The notes under the pieces: generated by a model
What the model saw: the letters and a program-made list of their open reading frames with translations, nothing else
Databases searched by the model: none
Told to the model about the DNA's origin: nothing
Part shown: positions 1-7,100 of the stretch, in pieces
How the letters are laid out: each line of letters opens with the position of its first letter
Numbering within the stretch: the stretch's first letter is position 1
Program-made: the position numbers and the translations under genes
From: Verrucomicrobiota bacterium
GTDB lineage: Bacteria; Verrucomicrobiota; Verrucomicrobiia; Methylacidiphilales; Verrucolacustridaceae
NCBI GenBank assembly: GCA_010024525.1
Contig: RGGS01000056.1
Span: forward strand, 1-7,290
Direction of reading: 5' to 3'
Length of the DNA stretch: 7,290 bases

Positions 1-631
1 TAAACCGCTTGATCGGTTGCCCTTGGCTGTTGAGGCCGTCCGCCCGAATCATCGCCTTGTACCCTTTGCTGATCCAGTAACGCACCTTGGCATAGTTGCT
101 CTCCACCGGCGGAACCACCTCGTAGACCCAGCAGTCCAACATCATCACATTGTCTTCCCCTTTGGGTTGGGGATCCGGCCAACGCAGAAAGTCGATCCCC
201 AGATCCTCGAACGCGAGATCGGTTCCCGCCACCGCCTTGGTCTTTTCCGCCCCGGTGACCACCTGCCATTCCCCATCCGCCTTGCTCCGCTTCTGGATTA
301 AACTTCCCTCGGGCGCGAACCGAACCCGGATCTGCAGAGGTCGGTCCTTGAATTCAAACTGTAGGAGGCGATCCTTGGTGCGGATTAACAGGGGAATTTT
401 TTTGTCCCCGCTCTGGACCTGCCCGGTCAGTCGCAGATCCTTCATGACCAAGGTTCTCCAAAGGAAGTTTTGCATCTGACGAGGCGTGGGGGTGATGTCC
501 TCGTCCGATACCGACTTGGCCTGCCCATCCTTGCCTGCCCCTAACTTCGCAGAGGTGACATTACGATTTTGCCCCCATCCGCAGGACAAAAACGAGAGGA
601 GAACTACCACGCAAACGGCTTGGCGATCCAT
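1..631 (-). CDS. LolA-like outer membrane lipoprotein-sorting protein, 3' partial
   Basis: The frame is open from an ATG at 629-631 to the left edge, giving 210 residues without a stop; the C-terminus lies outside the window. The N-terminus (VCVVVLLSFLSCGWG) is a signal peptide. Cys17 could be a lipidation site, but Phe at -3 makes a poor lipobox, so cleavage by signal peptidase I near Gly20 is equally possible. The C-terminal half carries the hallmarks I associate with the verrucomicrobial 'outer membrane lipoprotein-sorting protein' family (LolA-like beta half-barrel): AGTDLAFEDLGIDFLRWPDP at about 136-155, CWVYEVVP at 167-174, and YAKVRYWISKGYKAMIRADG from 180. The expected role is periplasmic handling of lipoproteins or another hydrophobic ligand; the substrate is unknown. 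A GAGG lies 14 nt before the ATG, further than usual. The gene is divergent from the PAP2 gene, 18 bp apart. The family call is fairly sure; the function is inferred. Confidence 0.8.
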   Translation of the reverse strand, partial: MDRQAVCVVVLLSFLSCGWGQNRNVTSAKLGAGKDGQAKSVSDEDITPTPRQMQNFLWRTLVMKDLRLTGQVQSGDKKIPLLIRTKDRLLQFEFKDRPLQIRVRFAPEGSLIQKRSKADGEWQVVTGAEKTKAVAGTDLAFEDLGIDFLRWPDPQPKGEDNVMMLDCWVYEVVPPVESNYAKVRYWISKGYKAMIRADGLNSQGQPIKRF

Positions 632-638
632 TTTGATT

Positions 639-667
639 AACTTAGCCTCGTGAAGTTGATCTCCCAA
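639..667 (-). promoter_or_regulatory. Possible sigma70-like promoter for the LolA-like gene
   Basis: Reading leftwards, TTGGGA (662-667) and TAAGTT (639-644) are separated by exactly 17 bp. They match the -35 and -10 consensus at 4 of 6 and 3 of 6 positions, which is weak. If used, transcription would begin about 7 nt after the -10 box, at or next to the A of the ATG at 631, so the transcript would be leaderless or nearly so. The element overlaps the first codons of the divergent PAP2 gene. The call rests on spacing and position only and could be chance. Confidence 0.2.
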
Positions 668-1315
668 GTTTATTCGTTGGATCTCAGAGTGTTCCGCTGG
701 ATCAACCGGGGGTTCAACCACCCTTGGTTGGACCAATTCTTCAATCTTTTGGCCGATGGCCGCTTTTGGGTCCCTATCCTTCTAGGCATGGCCCTGGTCC
801 TCCTTTTGACCGGAAAAAATCGGGTGAAGTCCTGGGTCATCCTCACCTTTTTTAGCGTTGCGATCGGTGATCCCCTCATCTGTAACCCCCTCAAACACTT
901 GGTCGATCGACCACGCCCTTTCGAGGCCGTGGAAGGAGTTCGCGATGTCAGCCCAGGCTCGGGGGAAAATCGCTGGCAACCCGCCGTCCGGATTTCCGGT
1001 ATTCCTGAGAAAGAGGTGCAACACGGCCGGTCCTTTCCGTCTTCCCATGTGGCCAATGCCACCGCCGCCGCCATGTCCGCACGTCTGGTCTGGGGGTCCT
1101 CCCTCCGCTGGCCTTGGGTTTTCGTCTCCATGGCCGCCTTGGGGCGTATCTACACAGGCGATCACTATCCCACCGATGTCCTTGCCTCTATTCCCCTCTC
1201 CATGCTGTACACCTGGCTCATCGCCCGCCTACTGGATATCCTCTGGAAGCGGGTGGGCCCGAAATTTTTACCCAAACCTTATTCCCGGATGAAATCACTG
1301 TTCTCCCACCCTTAA
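650..1315 (+). CDS. PAP2-family membrane phosphatase
   Basis: A 221-residue integral membrane phosphatase of the type-2 phosphatidic acid phosphatase family. All three catalytic blocks are present: KX6RP (Lys82, Arg89, Pro90), PSSH in place of PSGH (130-133, with His133), and GRIYTGDHYPTD (Arg166, His172 as nucleophile, Asp176). The first Ser of the third block is Gly here. Hydrophobic stretches near 40-54, 62-78, 153-167 and 177-197 agree with a multi-pass fold, and the loop between blocks 1 and 2 (about 91-128) should face the periplasm. Family members dephosphorylate lipid phosphates such as undecaprenyl pyrophosphate, phosphatidylglycerol phosphate or lipid A; the substrate cannot be read from the sequence. 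The start is a GTG without a visible Shine-Dalgarno; a TTG at 656 is an alternative, and there is no nearby ATG. It ends 3 bp before the GT2 gene, so the two are probably one operon. Confidence 0.9.
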   Translation: MKLISQVYSLDLRVFRWINRGFNHPWLDQFFNLLADGRFWVPILLGMALVLLLTGKNRVKSWVILTFFSVAIGDPLICNPLKHLVDRPRPFEAVEGVRDVSPGSGENRWQPAVRISGIPEKEVQHGRSFPSSHVANATAAAMSARLVWGSSLRWPWVFVSMAALGRIYTGDHYPTDVLASIPLSMLYTWLIARLLDILWKRVGPKFLPKPYSRMKSLFSHP

Positions 1316-1318
1316 GAC

Positions 1319-2014
1319 ATGTTTTCCGAACTTTCCCTCATCATCCCCTTCTATAACGAGGAGGAAAATGTTTCCTCGGTGATTACCGAGGCCCGCACGG
1401 CTGTGCCAGGCGCAGAAATTATCGCCGTCAACGACGGCAGCCGGGATCGCACTCCCGTCCTTCTGGATCAGGAAAAAGAGATCCGCGTCGTCCATTTTCC
1501 CAAAAATCTTGGCCAAGGCCCCGCCCTCTACGCAGGCCTTCTGTCCGCCACCCGACCCTATGCCGCCATGATGGATGGAGACGGGCAAAACGATCCTGCG
1601 GACCTTGGCTCTCTCCTCACACTTCTCAAAAACCGACAGGCTGATTTTGCCTGTGGTATCCGCACCCCTAGACGCGACGCTTGGCAAAAACGGCTGGCCT
1701 CTCGGGTCGCCAATGCCATCCGTCGGGCCATATTGCTGGATGGAGCCCACGACACGGGCTGCTCCCTCAAGATCATAAAGCGTGAAGACATCCGCTTTCT
1801 TGTTCCTTTCAAGGGGATGCACCGCTATCTACCCGCCCTGCTGGGTGCCGCCGGATTGAAGTTGGGGGAGTTGCCGGTCCGCCATCGACCCCGTCGTGCC
1901 GGTGTCTCCAAATACACCATCGCGGGCCGGGCGTGGGTAGGCGTTCAGGATCTGATCGGAGTAGGCTGGCTCATCCGCCGCCGCGTCCCCTGGCCTCCGG
2001 GGCTGCCGCGGTAA
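1319..2014 (+). CDS. GT2 polyprenyl-phosphate glycosyltransferase (DPM1/ArnC-like)
   Basis: A 231-residue family 2 glycosyltransferase of the dolichol/undecaprenyl-phosphate sugar transferase type. Visible motifs are LSLIIPFYNEEENV at the start of the GT-A fold (6-19), VNDGSRDRT for nucleotide binding (37-45), the DxD metal site in DGDGQNDP (Asp86, Asp88), DTGCSLKIIKRE (145-156), and HRPRRAGVSKY (189-199), a basic acceptor segment conserved in this subgroup. The C-terminus (WVGVQDLIGVGWLIRRR) looks like an amphipathic, membrane-contacting end; there is no pair of C-terminal transmembrane helices as in ArnC or GtrB. The enzyme should move a sugar from a nucleotide donor to a polyprenyl phosphate on the cytoplasmic face. 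Similar short GT2 proteins, as I recall them, occur near ArnT-like transferases and lipid A or lipid phosphatases; only the phosphatase is in this window. The ATG follows the PAP2 stop by 3 bp with no clear ribosome site, so translational coupling is likely. Confidence 0.88.
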   Translation: MFSELSLIIPFYNEEENVSSVITEARTAVPGAEIIAVNDGSRDRTPVLLDQEKEIRVVHFPKNLGQGPALYAGLLSATRPYAAMMDGDGQNDPADLGSLLTLLKNRQADFACGIRTPRRDAWQKRLASRVANAIRRAILLDGAHDTGCSLKIIKREDIRFLVPFKGMHRYLPALLGAAGLKLGELPVRHRPRRAGVSKYTIAGRAWVGVQDLIGVGWLIRRRVPWPPGLPR

Positions 2015-2015
2015 T

Positions 2016-2104
2016 TAGCTGTTTAGTCTTTAGCCATGGAGGGAAGCTTCACAGCTGGAACACTCCCTCCATTACTAACAACTAAACCCCTAAAGGACTA
2101 GCTA
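2016..2104. terminator. Nested inverted repeat at a convergent junction; probable bidirectional terminator
   Basis: A perfect 9-bp stem, ATGGAGGGA (2036-2044) with TCCCTCCAT (2064-2072), encloses a 19-nt loop that itself contains AGCT-TCAC-AGCT. It is flanked by a longer imperfect arm: TAGTCTTTAG (2024-2033) pairs with CTAAAGGACTA (2090-2100) with one bulged base, and TAGCT (2016-2020) can pair with AGCTA (2100-2104). GTTTAGT (2021-2027) can instead pair with ACTAAAC (2081-2087). The structure fills the gap between two gene ends facing each other and reaches the NamZ stop codon. Neither side has a clean T-run, so it is not a textbook intrinsic terminator. It could also be a small palindromic repeat element. 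Confidence 0.5.
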
Positions 2105-3469
2105 CGGCTTCAAGCGCGCCGACCCCGTCGCCGGAACTCTCCGCACTGGCTCCAAACTCTCCGGATACATCAGGTACGGCTTCCTCTCTTCTTTCCACTT
2201 GGCCACTCCTGCTTCCCAAGTTGCCACGATCTGTCGGGCGGTCATGCCCGCTTCCACCATCTTCCGGGTCTGCCGGGTCCGGTTCAACTTGTCGAACATC
2301 AGCACGTTCTCTGCATCGGCAAAGAAATTCTTGTGGGGTAACAGCTTTCTCAGAATCTCCAACCCTGCCATGTTGATCGCCGTCAAGTTGGCTGGCGCCT
2401 TGGGATCCGCCGCCACTCGAGCTCCGGCCATGACCACGGACCGATACCTCCCGGTGGCGGGCTTAAAGCGGAAAGGAGTGAACTTCACCCCGTTGAATCC
2501 CCACTCTGTCATTCTCCGACAAAGCTCCTCGGCATCCACATTCTCGAGAGCAAAGATATCAAAGGGCTGAATCACCGATCCATCCAAACCCGTCGTCGCC
2601 ATTCCCGTCGGGTTGGCCCCATTACTGACACCGAGTTCCCCGAAGAATCCCGTGGCGACATAACCCCGGGCACACCTCGTGATTGGAATATTCGGGGAAG
2701 TCGCCACCCACTTCAGGCCTGTATCCTCCCAGGTCATTTGCTGCGTCCACCCCTTCATTGGAATCACCGTCAAACGGCAGGGTCGACGCAGATGCACCTC
2801 ATTGATCCATTTGGCCAACTCACCAATGGTCAGCCCATAGACATAGGGAATGTCATACTGCCCGATGAAGGAGGGGATGACCATTTCCCCTTGGGGTCGC
2901 GGTCCCTCGACCCGGAACGTGCCGAGAGGATTGGGTCGATCCAACACCATCACCTCGATCCCCTTCTCCTGCGCCGCTTCCATGACCAATCCCAGCGTGC
3001 TGATGTAGGTGTAGGAGCGGCAACCCACGTCCTGAAGGTCGTAAACCATCACCTCAACCCCGTCCAACATCCTCTGCGTGGGCTTTCTGGTGTCGCCATA
3101 CAGGGAGAACACCCGAATGCCCGTCTCCTCATCCTTGGAAATCTTGCCGTCGTTGTTGCGGTCTTCCCCGTGCTTCTCCCCTGAGACATGCTTTCCGGCA
3201 CCTACCTTACCGAAAACCCCATGTTCCGGTCCGTATAAGGCCACCAGATTGGCTCCCAAGGCCTTCCGTAGCCTTTGCCAGGTTGGCACGCCTTTCCCAT
3301 CCACCCCGGAAGGATTGGTCACCAAACCAACCTTCTTCCCCCTCAACTCCCGAAAGTCATGTTGACCCAAGACATCGATCCCCAAAAGGAAGGTGGGTAC
3401 GTTGGTCTCTTGGCCCAAACTTGAGGCTAACAATACCCAGAAGGAGAGAATCAGTGCAAAACGAGGCAT
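2102..3469 (-). CDS. namZ: Secreted exo-beta-N-acetylmuramidase NamZ homologue (DUF1343, GH171)
   Basis: The 455-residue product has a signal peptide (MPRFALILSFWVLLASSLGQ, cleavage near residue 20), so it is exported. Family landmarks follow in order: LLGIDVL (28-34), LRGKKVGLVTNPSGVD (42-57), ALYGPEHG (77-84; Glu82 and His83 sit where the catalytic pair is proposed), VFSLYGDTRKPTQRMLDGV (120-138), VYDLQDVGCRSYTYISTLG (142-160), VLDRPNPLG (175-183), GLTIGELAKWIN (212-223), TSPNIP (257-262) and PYLMYPE at the C-terminus (431-437). NamZ enzymes release terminal MurNAc from the non-reducing end of peptidoglycan fragments in cell-wall recycling or scavenging. Two oddities are an EF-hand-like insertion at 103-114 and an unusual segment after the SPNIP motif (about 276-296). 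The start lacks a Shine-Dalgarno. The gene lies 70 bp after the PEP-CTERM gene on the same strand; I see no promoter or terminator in that gap. The family call is strong; activity is inferred. Confidence 0.9.
   Translation of the reverse strand: MPRFALILSFWVLLASSLGQETNVPTFLLGIDVLGQHDFRELRGKKVGLVTNPSGVDGKGVPTWQRLRKALGANLVALYGPEHGVFGKVGAGKHVSGEKHGEDRNNDGKISKDEETGIRVFSLYGDTRKPTQRMLDGVEVMVYDLQDVGCRSYTYISTLGLVMEAAQEKGIEVMVLDRPNPLGTFRVEGPRPQGEMVIPSFIGQYDIPYVYGLTIGELAKWINEVHLRRPCRLTVIPMKGWTQQMTWEDTGLKWVATSPNIPITRCARGYVATGFFGELGVSNGANPTGMATTGLDGSVIQPFDIFALENVDAEELCRRMTEWGFNGVKFTPFRFKPATGRYRSVVMAGARVAADPKAPANLTAINMAGLEILRKLLPHKNFFADAENVLMFDKLNRTRQTRKMVEAGMTARQIVATWEAGVAKWKEERKPYLMYPESLEPVRRVPATGSARLKP
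3128..3163 (-). other. EF-hand-like calcium loop inside NamZ
   Basis: Residues 103-114 of the NamZ homologue read DRNNDGKISKDE, a complete 12-residue EF-hand/dockerin-type loop: Asp at 1, Asn at 3, Asp at 5, Gly at 6, Ile at 8, Ser at 9 and Glu at 12. It sits between the GPEHG active-site motif and the VFSLYG strand, where NamZ proteins I recall have a shorter loop. The helix-loop-helix frame of a true EF-hand is not obvious, so it is better described as a lone Dx[DN]xDG-type calcium loop. Calcium binding is inferred from the motif. Confidence 0.6.
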
Positions 3470-3539
3470 GGCGGAGGCTAACCCAAACAGGAGACTTTTG
3501 GTAGGGCTGGCTGAGGTGAAGGTGGGGATGACTGGAAAA

Positions 3540-4118
3540 CTAAACTGCGCCGCGTCTCCGCCTCAGCGCCAGCAACGCTCCAATCCCCACCACCAAAAGG
3601 CTCGAGGAGGACGGCTCGGGTACCCCTGAAACTTCCAGGGTCCACCGGTCAAATTTGGCCGTGGCCCCCGTCTGCATGTCCGCCACCGTCAGGGTCCACA
3701 GATGGCTCGCCAAGAGGGCCCCATTGAAAGCGGTTCCTAGATCGAATGTCTGATCCAGGCTCGTGGCGCTGTTGCCAAAGGGATCGGAAGAAGTCACACC
3801 CAAACGGTCGATCACCACGGATGCGCGCTGGGATTCGGTTCCGTCTCCGTAAAGCAAATTGGCCTTGATCTGCCCCAGCCACATCGGTTGGGAAGGGATC
3901 GGACTGGAGAGAACAAGATTGACCCGAACTTGGGTGATCTGATCAAACAAAGAACCCGGATCCAGCGAGACGGAGCTGGAGTATTGGCCGGGATCAGGAA
4001 TGTTCACGCCAACCAAATTCGTCCGACTGATCGTCTGGAGGAGGGACTGACTCCGACTCTCCGACGAAAGAGATGCCACCATCAGAAGCGCAACCAGAAG
4101 GGTAAAGCGATGGTTCAT
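3540..4118 (-). CDS. PEP-CTERM protein with P-domain-like (P/homo B) beta fold
   Basis: A 192-residue exported protein. An N-terminal signal peptide (about 1-24) is followed by a single domain (about 35-164) resembling the proprotein-convertase P domain: an IPDPGQYSSSVS opening, QITQVRVNLVLS (60-71), VVIDRLGV (101-108), then AFNGALLASHLWTLTVADMQ (130-149) and FDRWTLEVSG (156-165). The AFNG...WTLTVAD...FDRWTLEV pattern is the P-domain ending. The C-terminus is a tripartite PEP-CTERM signal: VPEPS (166-170), a hydrophobic stretch SLLVVGIGALLAL (173-185) and RRRR (186-189). Exosortase systems recognise this signal and cleave it during surface sorting; no exosortase is in this window. No protease domain is attached, so the P-like fold probably serves binding or stability. 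An AAGGA ribosome site 6 nt before the ATG supports the start. The gene follows the adhesin by 9 bp. Confidence 0.82.
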   Translation of the reverse strand: MNHRFTLLVALLMVASLSSESRSQSLLQTISRTNLVGVNIPDPGQYSSSVSLDPGSLFDQITQVRVNLVLSSPIPSQPMWLGQIKANLLYGDGTESQRASVVIDRLGVTSSDPFGNSATSLDQTFDLGTAFNGALLASHLWTLTVADMQTGATAKFDRWTLEVSGVPEPSSSSLLVVGIGALLALRRRRGAV

Positions 4119-4124
4119 TTTTTA

Positions 4125-4130
4125 TCCTTA
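4125..4130 (-). promoter_or_regulatory. Shine-Dalgarno overlapping the upstream stop codon
   Basis: The sequence TAAGGA contains both the TAA stop of the adhesin gene (4128-4130) and an AAGGA ribosome-binding site 6 nt before the ATG at 4116-4118. Ribosomes ending the adhesin would sit on the next gene's initiation site, which suggests translational coupling. It is the clearest Shine-Dalgarno in the window; the NamZ, PAP2 and GT2 starts lack one. Confidence 0.7.
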
Positions 4131-7100
4131 GGGTGTGCTGGAAAAATTAGCTCGGAAAAACATGCTTCCGTTCCAGTCACTCACATGGTTTCCGCTCTCG
4201 ATGATGGTGATTTGGAAGGCGCCCGTGGTGGCGTCCCCCGTGAAGTTCCCCGCCGGCTTCCAAGAGACTTCTCCGAGGTCGGCTTTGTATTCCACTGCAT
4301 ACGTCACCCCAGGCATGCCGGCAAAGCCGACGGTAATAGCGGTTGTGTTGGTGGCGGCATCATAGCTGGCCGTTCCCACATTGAGAATTTGTAGATTAAA
4401 CCAGGTGGGTTGACTGGCGCTGACAAGCACCACTTCACCGGTGGCCGTGCGGGTGCCGTCACTGACTGTGTAGGAGAAGGAATCCACGGCACCGGATGAG
4501 GGCACGATTTGCACATAGGCTCCGCTTAGCGTGGCCGACTGCAGCGTCTTGGCGGATACCGCCGTGACGGTCAGGGTGGAAATCGGGGCCCCGTTGTTGT
4601 CCACGCTATAATCATTGGCCAAGAGCGAGGCCACCGGAATAAGGAAGGCACCATTACCGGCGGGTTTATCCAAGTTATCGGCCGTGGCAACCACCCCGGC
4701 GATTGCATAATCTTGGGCGATGGACCCGGTGTAATTCGGGTCGGTCGAAGTTGCGGTCACGGAATAGTTGCCCGGCACGACCGGGGCCGTCGCACTGGCG
4801 GGATAGGAGGTACCTGAATGCCCCACATACGAGAGGGCAAATCCAGAAACCGCTGGGACGACCGAAGGGGCACTGGCCATGAATATATTGTTCGAACGGC
4901 TGAGGATAATGTCCCCTACCCCTAACGCCTTGGGTGTGATAACAAACTCACGCGAGGCGCTACCTGAGATACCTGCCTCGGCGCTGGTTACGGTCACCCG
5001 ATAATTTCCAGCTTGGGTCGGAGGCGTAGCTGAGGATGCATAGGTCGTGCCACTCCTGCCCTCATAACTGTACGTGAAACTACCGACCCCCGGGGCGGAG
5101 GCCGTATAGGTCTTGGCGTTGCCATCAAATTCAAGGGAAGCAGGCTCACCCCATGTCAGCCCCGACAAGCTGGCCGGGGTAATTGTGAAGGCACGGGTCT
5201 CAGATCCGGTGAAATTCAGATCCGAACTAGCGGCCGTCACCTGGTAACTGCCGGGTTGGATCGGGGCGATGGCTGTGGCTGCGTAGACGGTATCTCCAGT
5301 TCCGACATAACTATAGGTCAAACCCGCGACCCAGGTTGCCGTGGCGGAGAAGGTCTTGGGATAACCGTCATACACCAAGGTGGTTGGCTCCGTCCAACTT
5401 AACGCCGGCAGGGCCGTCGATGTGATGGTAAAGTCTTGGCTCGCCGAACCGGTATAGTTGGAATCCGTGCTGGTGGCGGTCACCGTGTAGTCTCCGGCAT
5501 TTGTGGGGGCCGAATCCGAGGCAGCATATACTGTACTGCCACGTCCTTGGTAAGAGTAAGTGAAGCCGCTCACGCCCGAGGCGGAGGCTGAATATATCTT
5601 TGGAAGACCGTTAAACTCCAACGAGGCTGGCGCCGTCCAACTGACCGCCGGGAGCCCGGCAGACTGAATGGTGAAGCTTTGAGTTGCCGAGCCATCATAG
5701 TTTGGATCCTCGCTGAGGGCGGTCACCCGGTACGTTCCGGCTTCGCTCGGCGCATCTCCCCCGGAGGTAACCACGGTTCCTCCATGGAGTTTTTCATAGA
5801 AGAGCTTTAAGGAAGTCACGCCCGAGGCCACAGCGGAGTAGGCCTTGGCCAAACCGGAGAAAATCAGATTCCCCGGGGCTGTCCAGTTCACTCCGGGAAG
5901 CGGGGCCGGCGTGATCGCAAAGTCCAGCGAGCGCACGGAAACATAATTTGGGTCCGTGCTTGTAGCCGTCACCGTGTACAGACCCACCTGCACGGGAGCG
6001 TTGGTGCTTTCATCAAAATCGGTTGCCATGCGTCCACGATACGTGACCTGGAAAGAGGAGATGCCTGGGGCGGACGGGGTGAACACCTTCGGGTTGCCGT
6101 TAAACACCAAGCTGGTCGGTGCGGTCAGCGTGATCTCCGGTCCACTTGGGGCCACCTTAATGGTTCGTTGCCCGGTAAACGCCACCGCCTCGGTGGCGCT
6201 GGCACCATATTCCACCACATAACCAACCGTGCCGGTGCCACCATCGTTCCACTTGGCACTGTTCGCGTACATGGCAAGGAAGTCCTCGTTGCTATAGTTG
6301 TTGGGCTCACCGGCGCTCCAGTTGACATACACCCCGGCGGGCGTGGCATTGTTTGTGCGGAACACCAGACCTGCCTCCGGACCGGCGCTCCATTTCCACA
6401 CCCCCTCCGTCTGTTCGTCGGTGCCTCCCAACCATGCGTGATTACTTGTGCCACCCTCCAGGAGCATTTGCTGGATAAAGTCGTTTTCCTCCGCCGAGGT
6501 AATGTTGGCCAAATATCCGCTTTCACCAAAGATTGTCTGAGCCAAGGCGTTGCTACGGGCCGCCGCAAACGCAAGTTTGTTGGTCACATTTTGGTAAAGG
6601 TGGCCGTTAAACGAAACCGCACTGCCCAAGGCAAAGGTCACCAGACGATTGTGGGCGGTGGAATTCGTGGTGATGAAAGACACCGCCCTCAAGGCGGCCT
6701 GATATTGAGCCGCCGTGCCGGCTCCACTCAGGGTTAACCAACCGCGATTGGTCTGATAAGAGGCCGAAATCGGTCCCGAGTAGTTGGTTAACACCAATCG
6801 GTCACCGACCGTAAATCCAGTGGCAATCTTGACCTGGGCAGCTGTCAGGGAATTGCTGGTGAGGTTCACGACCTCCAAGTCCGGATCCACGGGAAGCAAT
6901 CCGCTTCCCAAGGCGTAATTATTGGTGGAGGGGTTCACGGTGAGGGAAAGCGGGGAGGCAATTTCGAGAGTCGTCGAAGCGGTGCCTTGGTAAAGCTCGT
7001 CCACCACGGTAGCCGTGACAAGGTAGGTGCCGATTTGGGTCGGAGCCGAGGGTGCCTCATAGTCAAACATCGCCGAGGCGGCGCCGCTAACGCTCACATA

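Noticed and set aside
17..479. Plus-strand open frames opposite the LolA-like gene
   Set aside because: The minus strand gives an uninterrupted exported protein with family motifs; the plus frames lack any.
1295..1822. Minus-strand open frame of 175 codons opposite the GT2 gene
   Set aside because: The plus strand encodes clear GT2 motifs over the same bases; no feature supports the antisense product.
2738..3184. Plus-strand open frame of 148 codons within namZ
   Set aside because: It is antisense to conserved NamZ motifs and His/Leu/Pro-rich as expected of a shadow frame.
3470..3539. Intrinsic terminator or promoter between the PEP-CTERM gene and namZ
   Set aside because: No stable hairpin, T-run or paired -35/-10 could be seen on the minus strand.
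4128..4190. PEP-CTERM or type IX sorting signal at the adhesin C-terminus
   Set aside because: There is no PEP motif, terminal hydrophobic helix or basic tail; the protein ends inside a beta-domain motif.
3888..4394. Plus-strand open frame of 168 codons across the adhesin/PEP-CTERM junction
   Set aside because: It overlaps two recognised genes in antisense and shows no domain or signal peptide.
4695..6143. CRISPR or recent DNA tandem repeat
   Set aside because: The periodicity is about 245 bp and follows protein repeats; no short identical direct repeats with spacers are present.
6168..6737. Plus-strand open frame of 189 codons opposite the lectin domain
   Set aside because: It is antisense to a well-supported domain and its translation has no family features; it is a by-product of codon bias.
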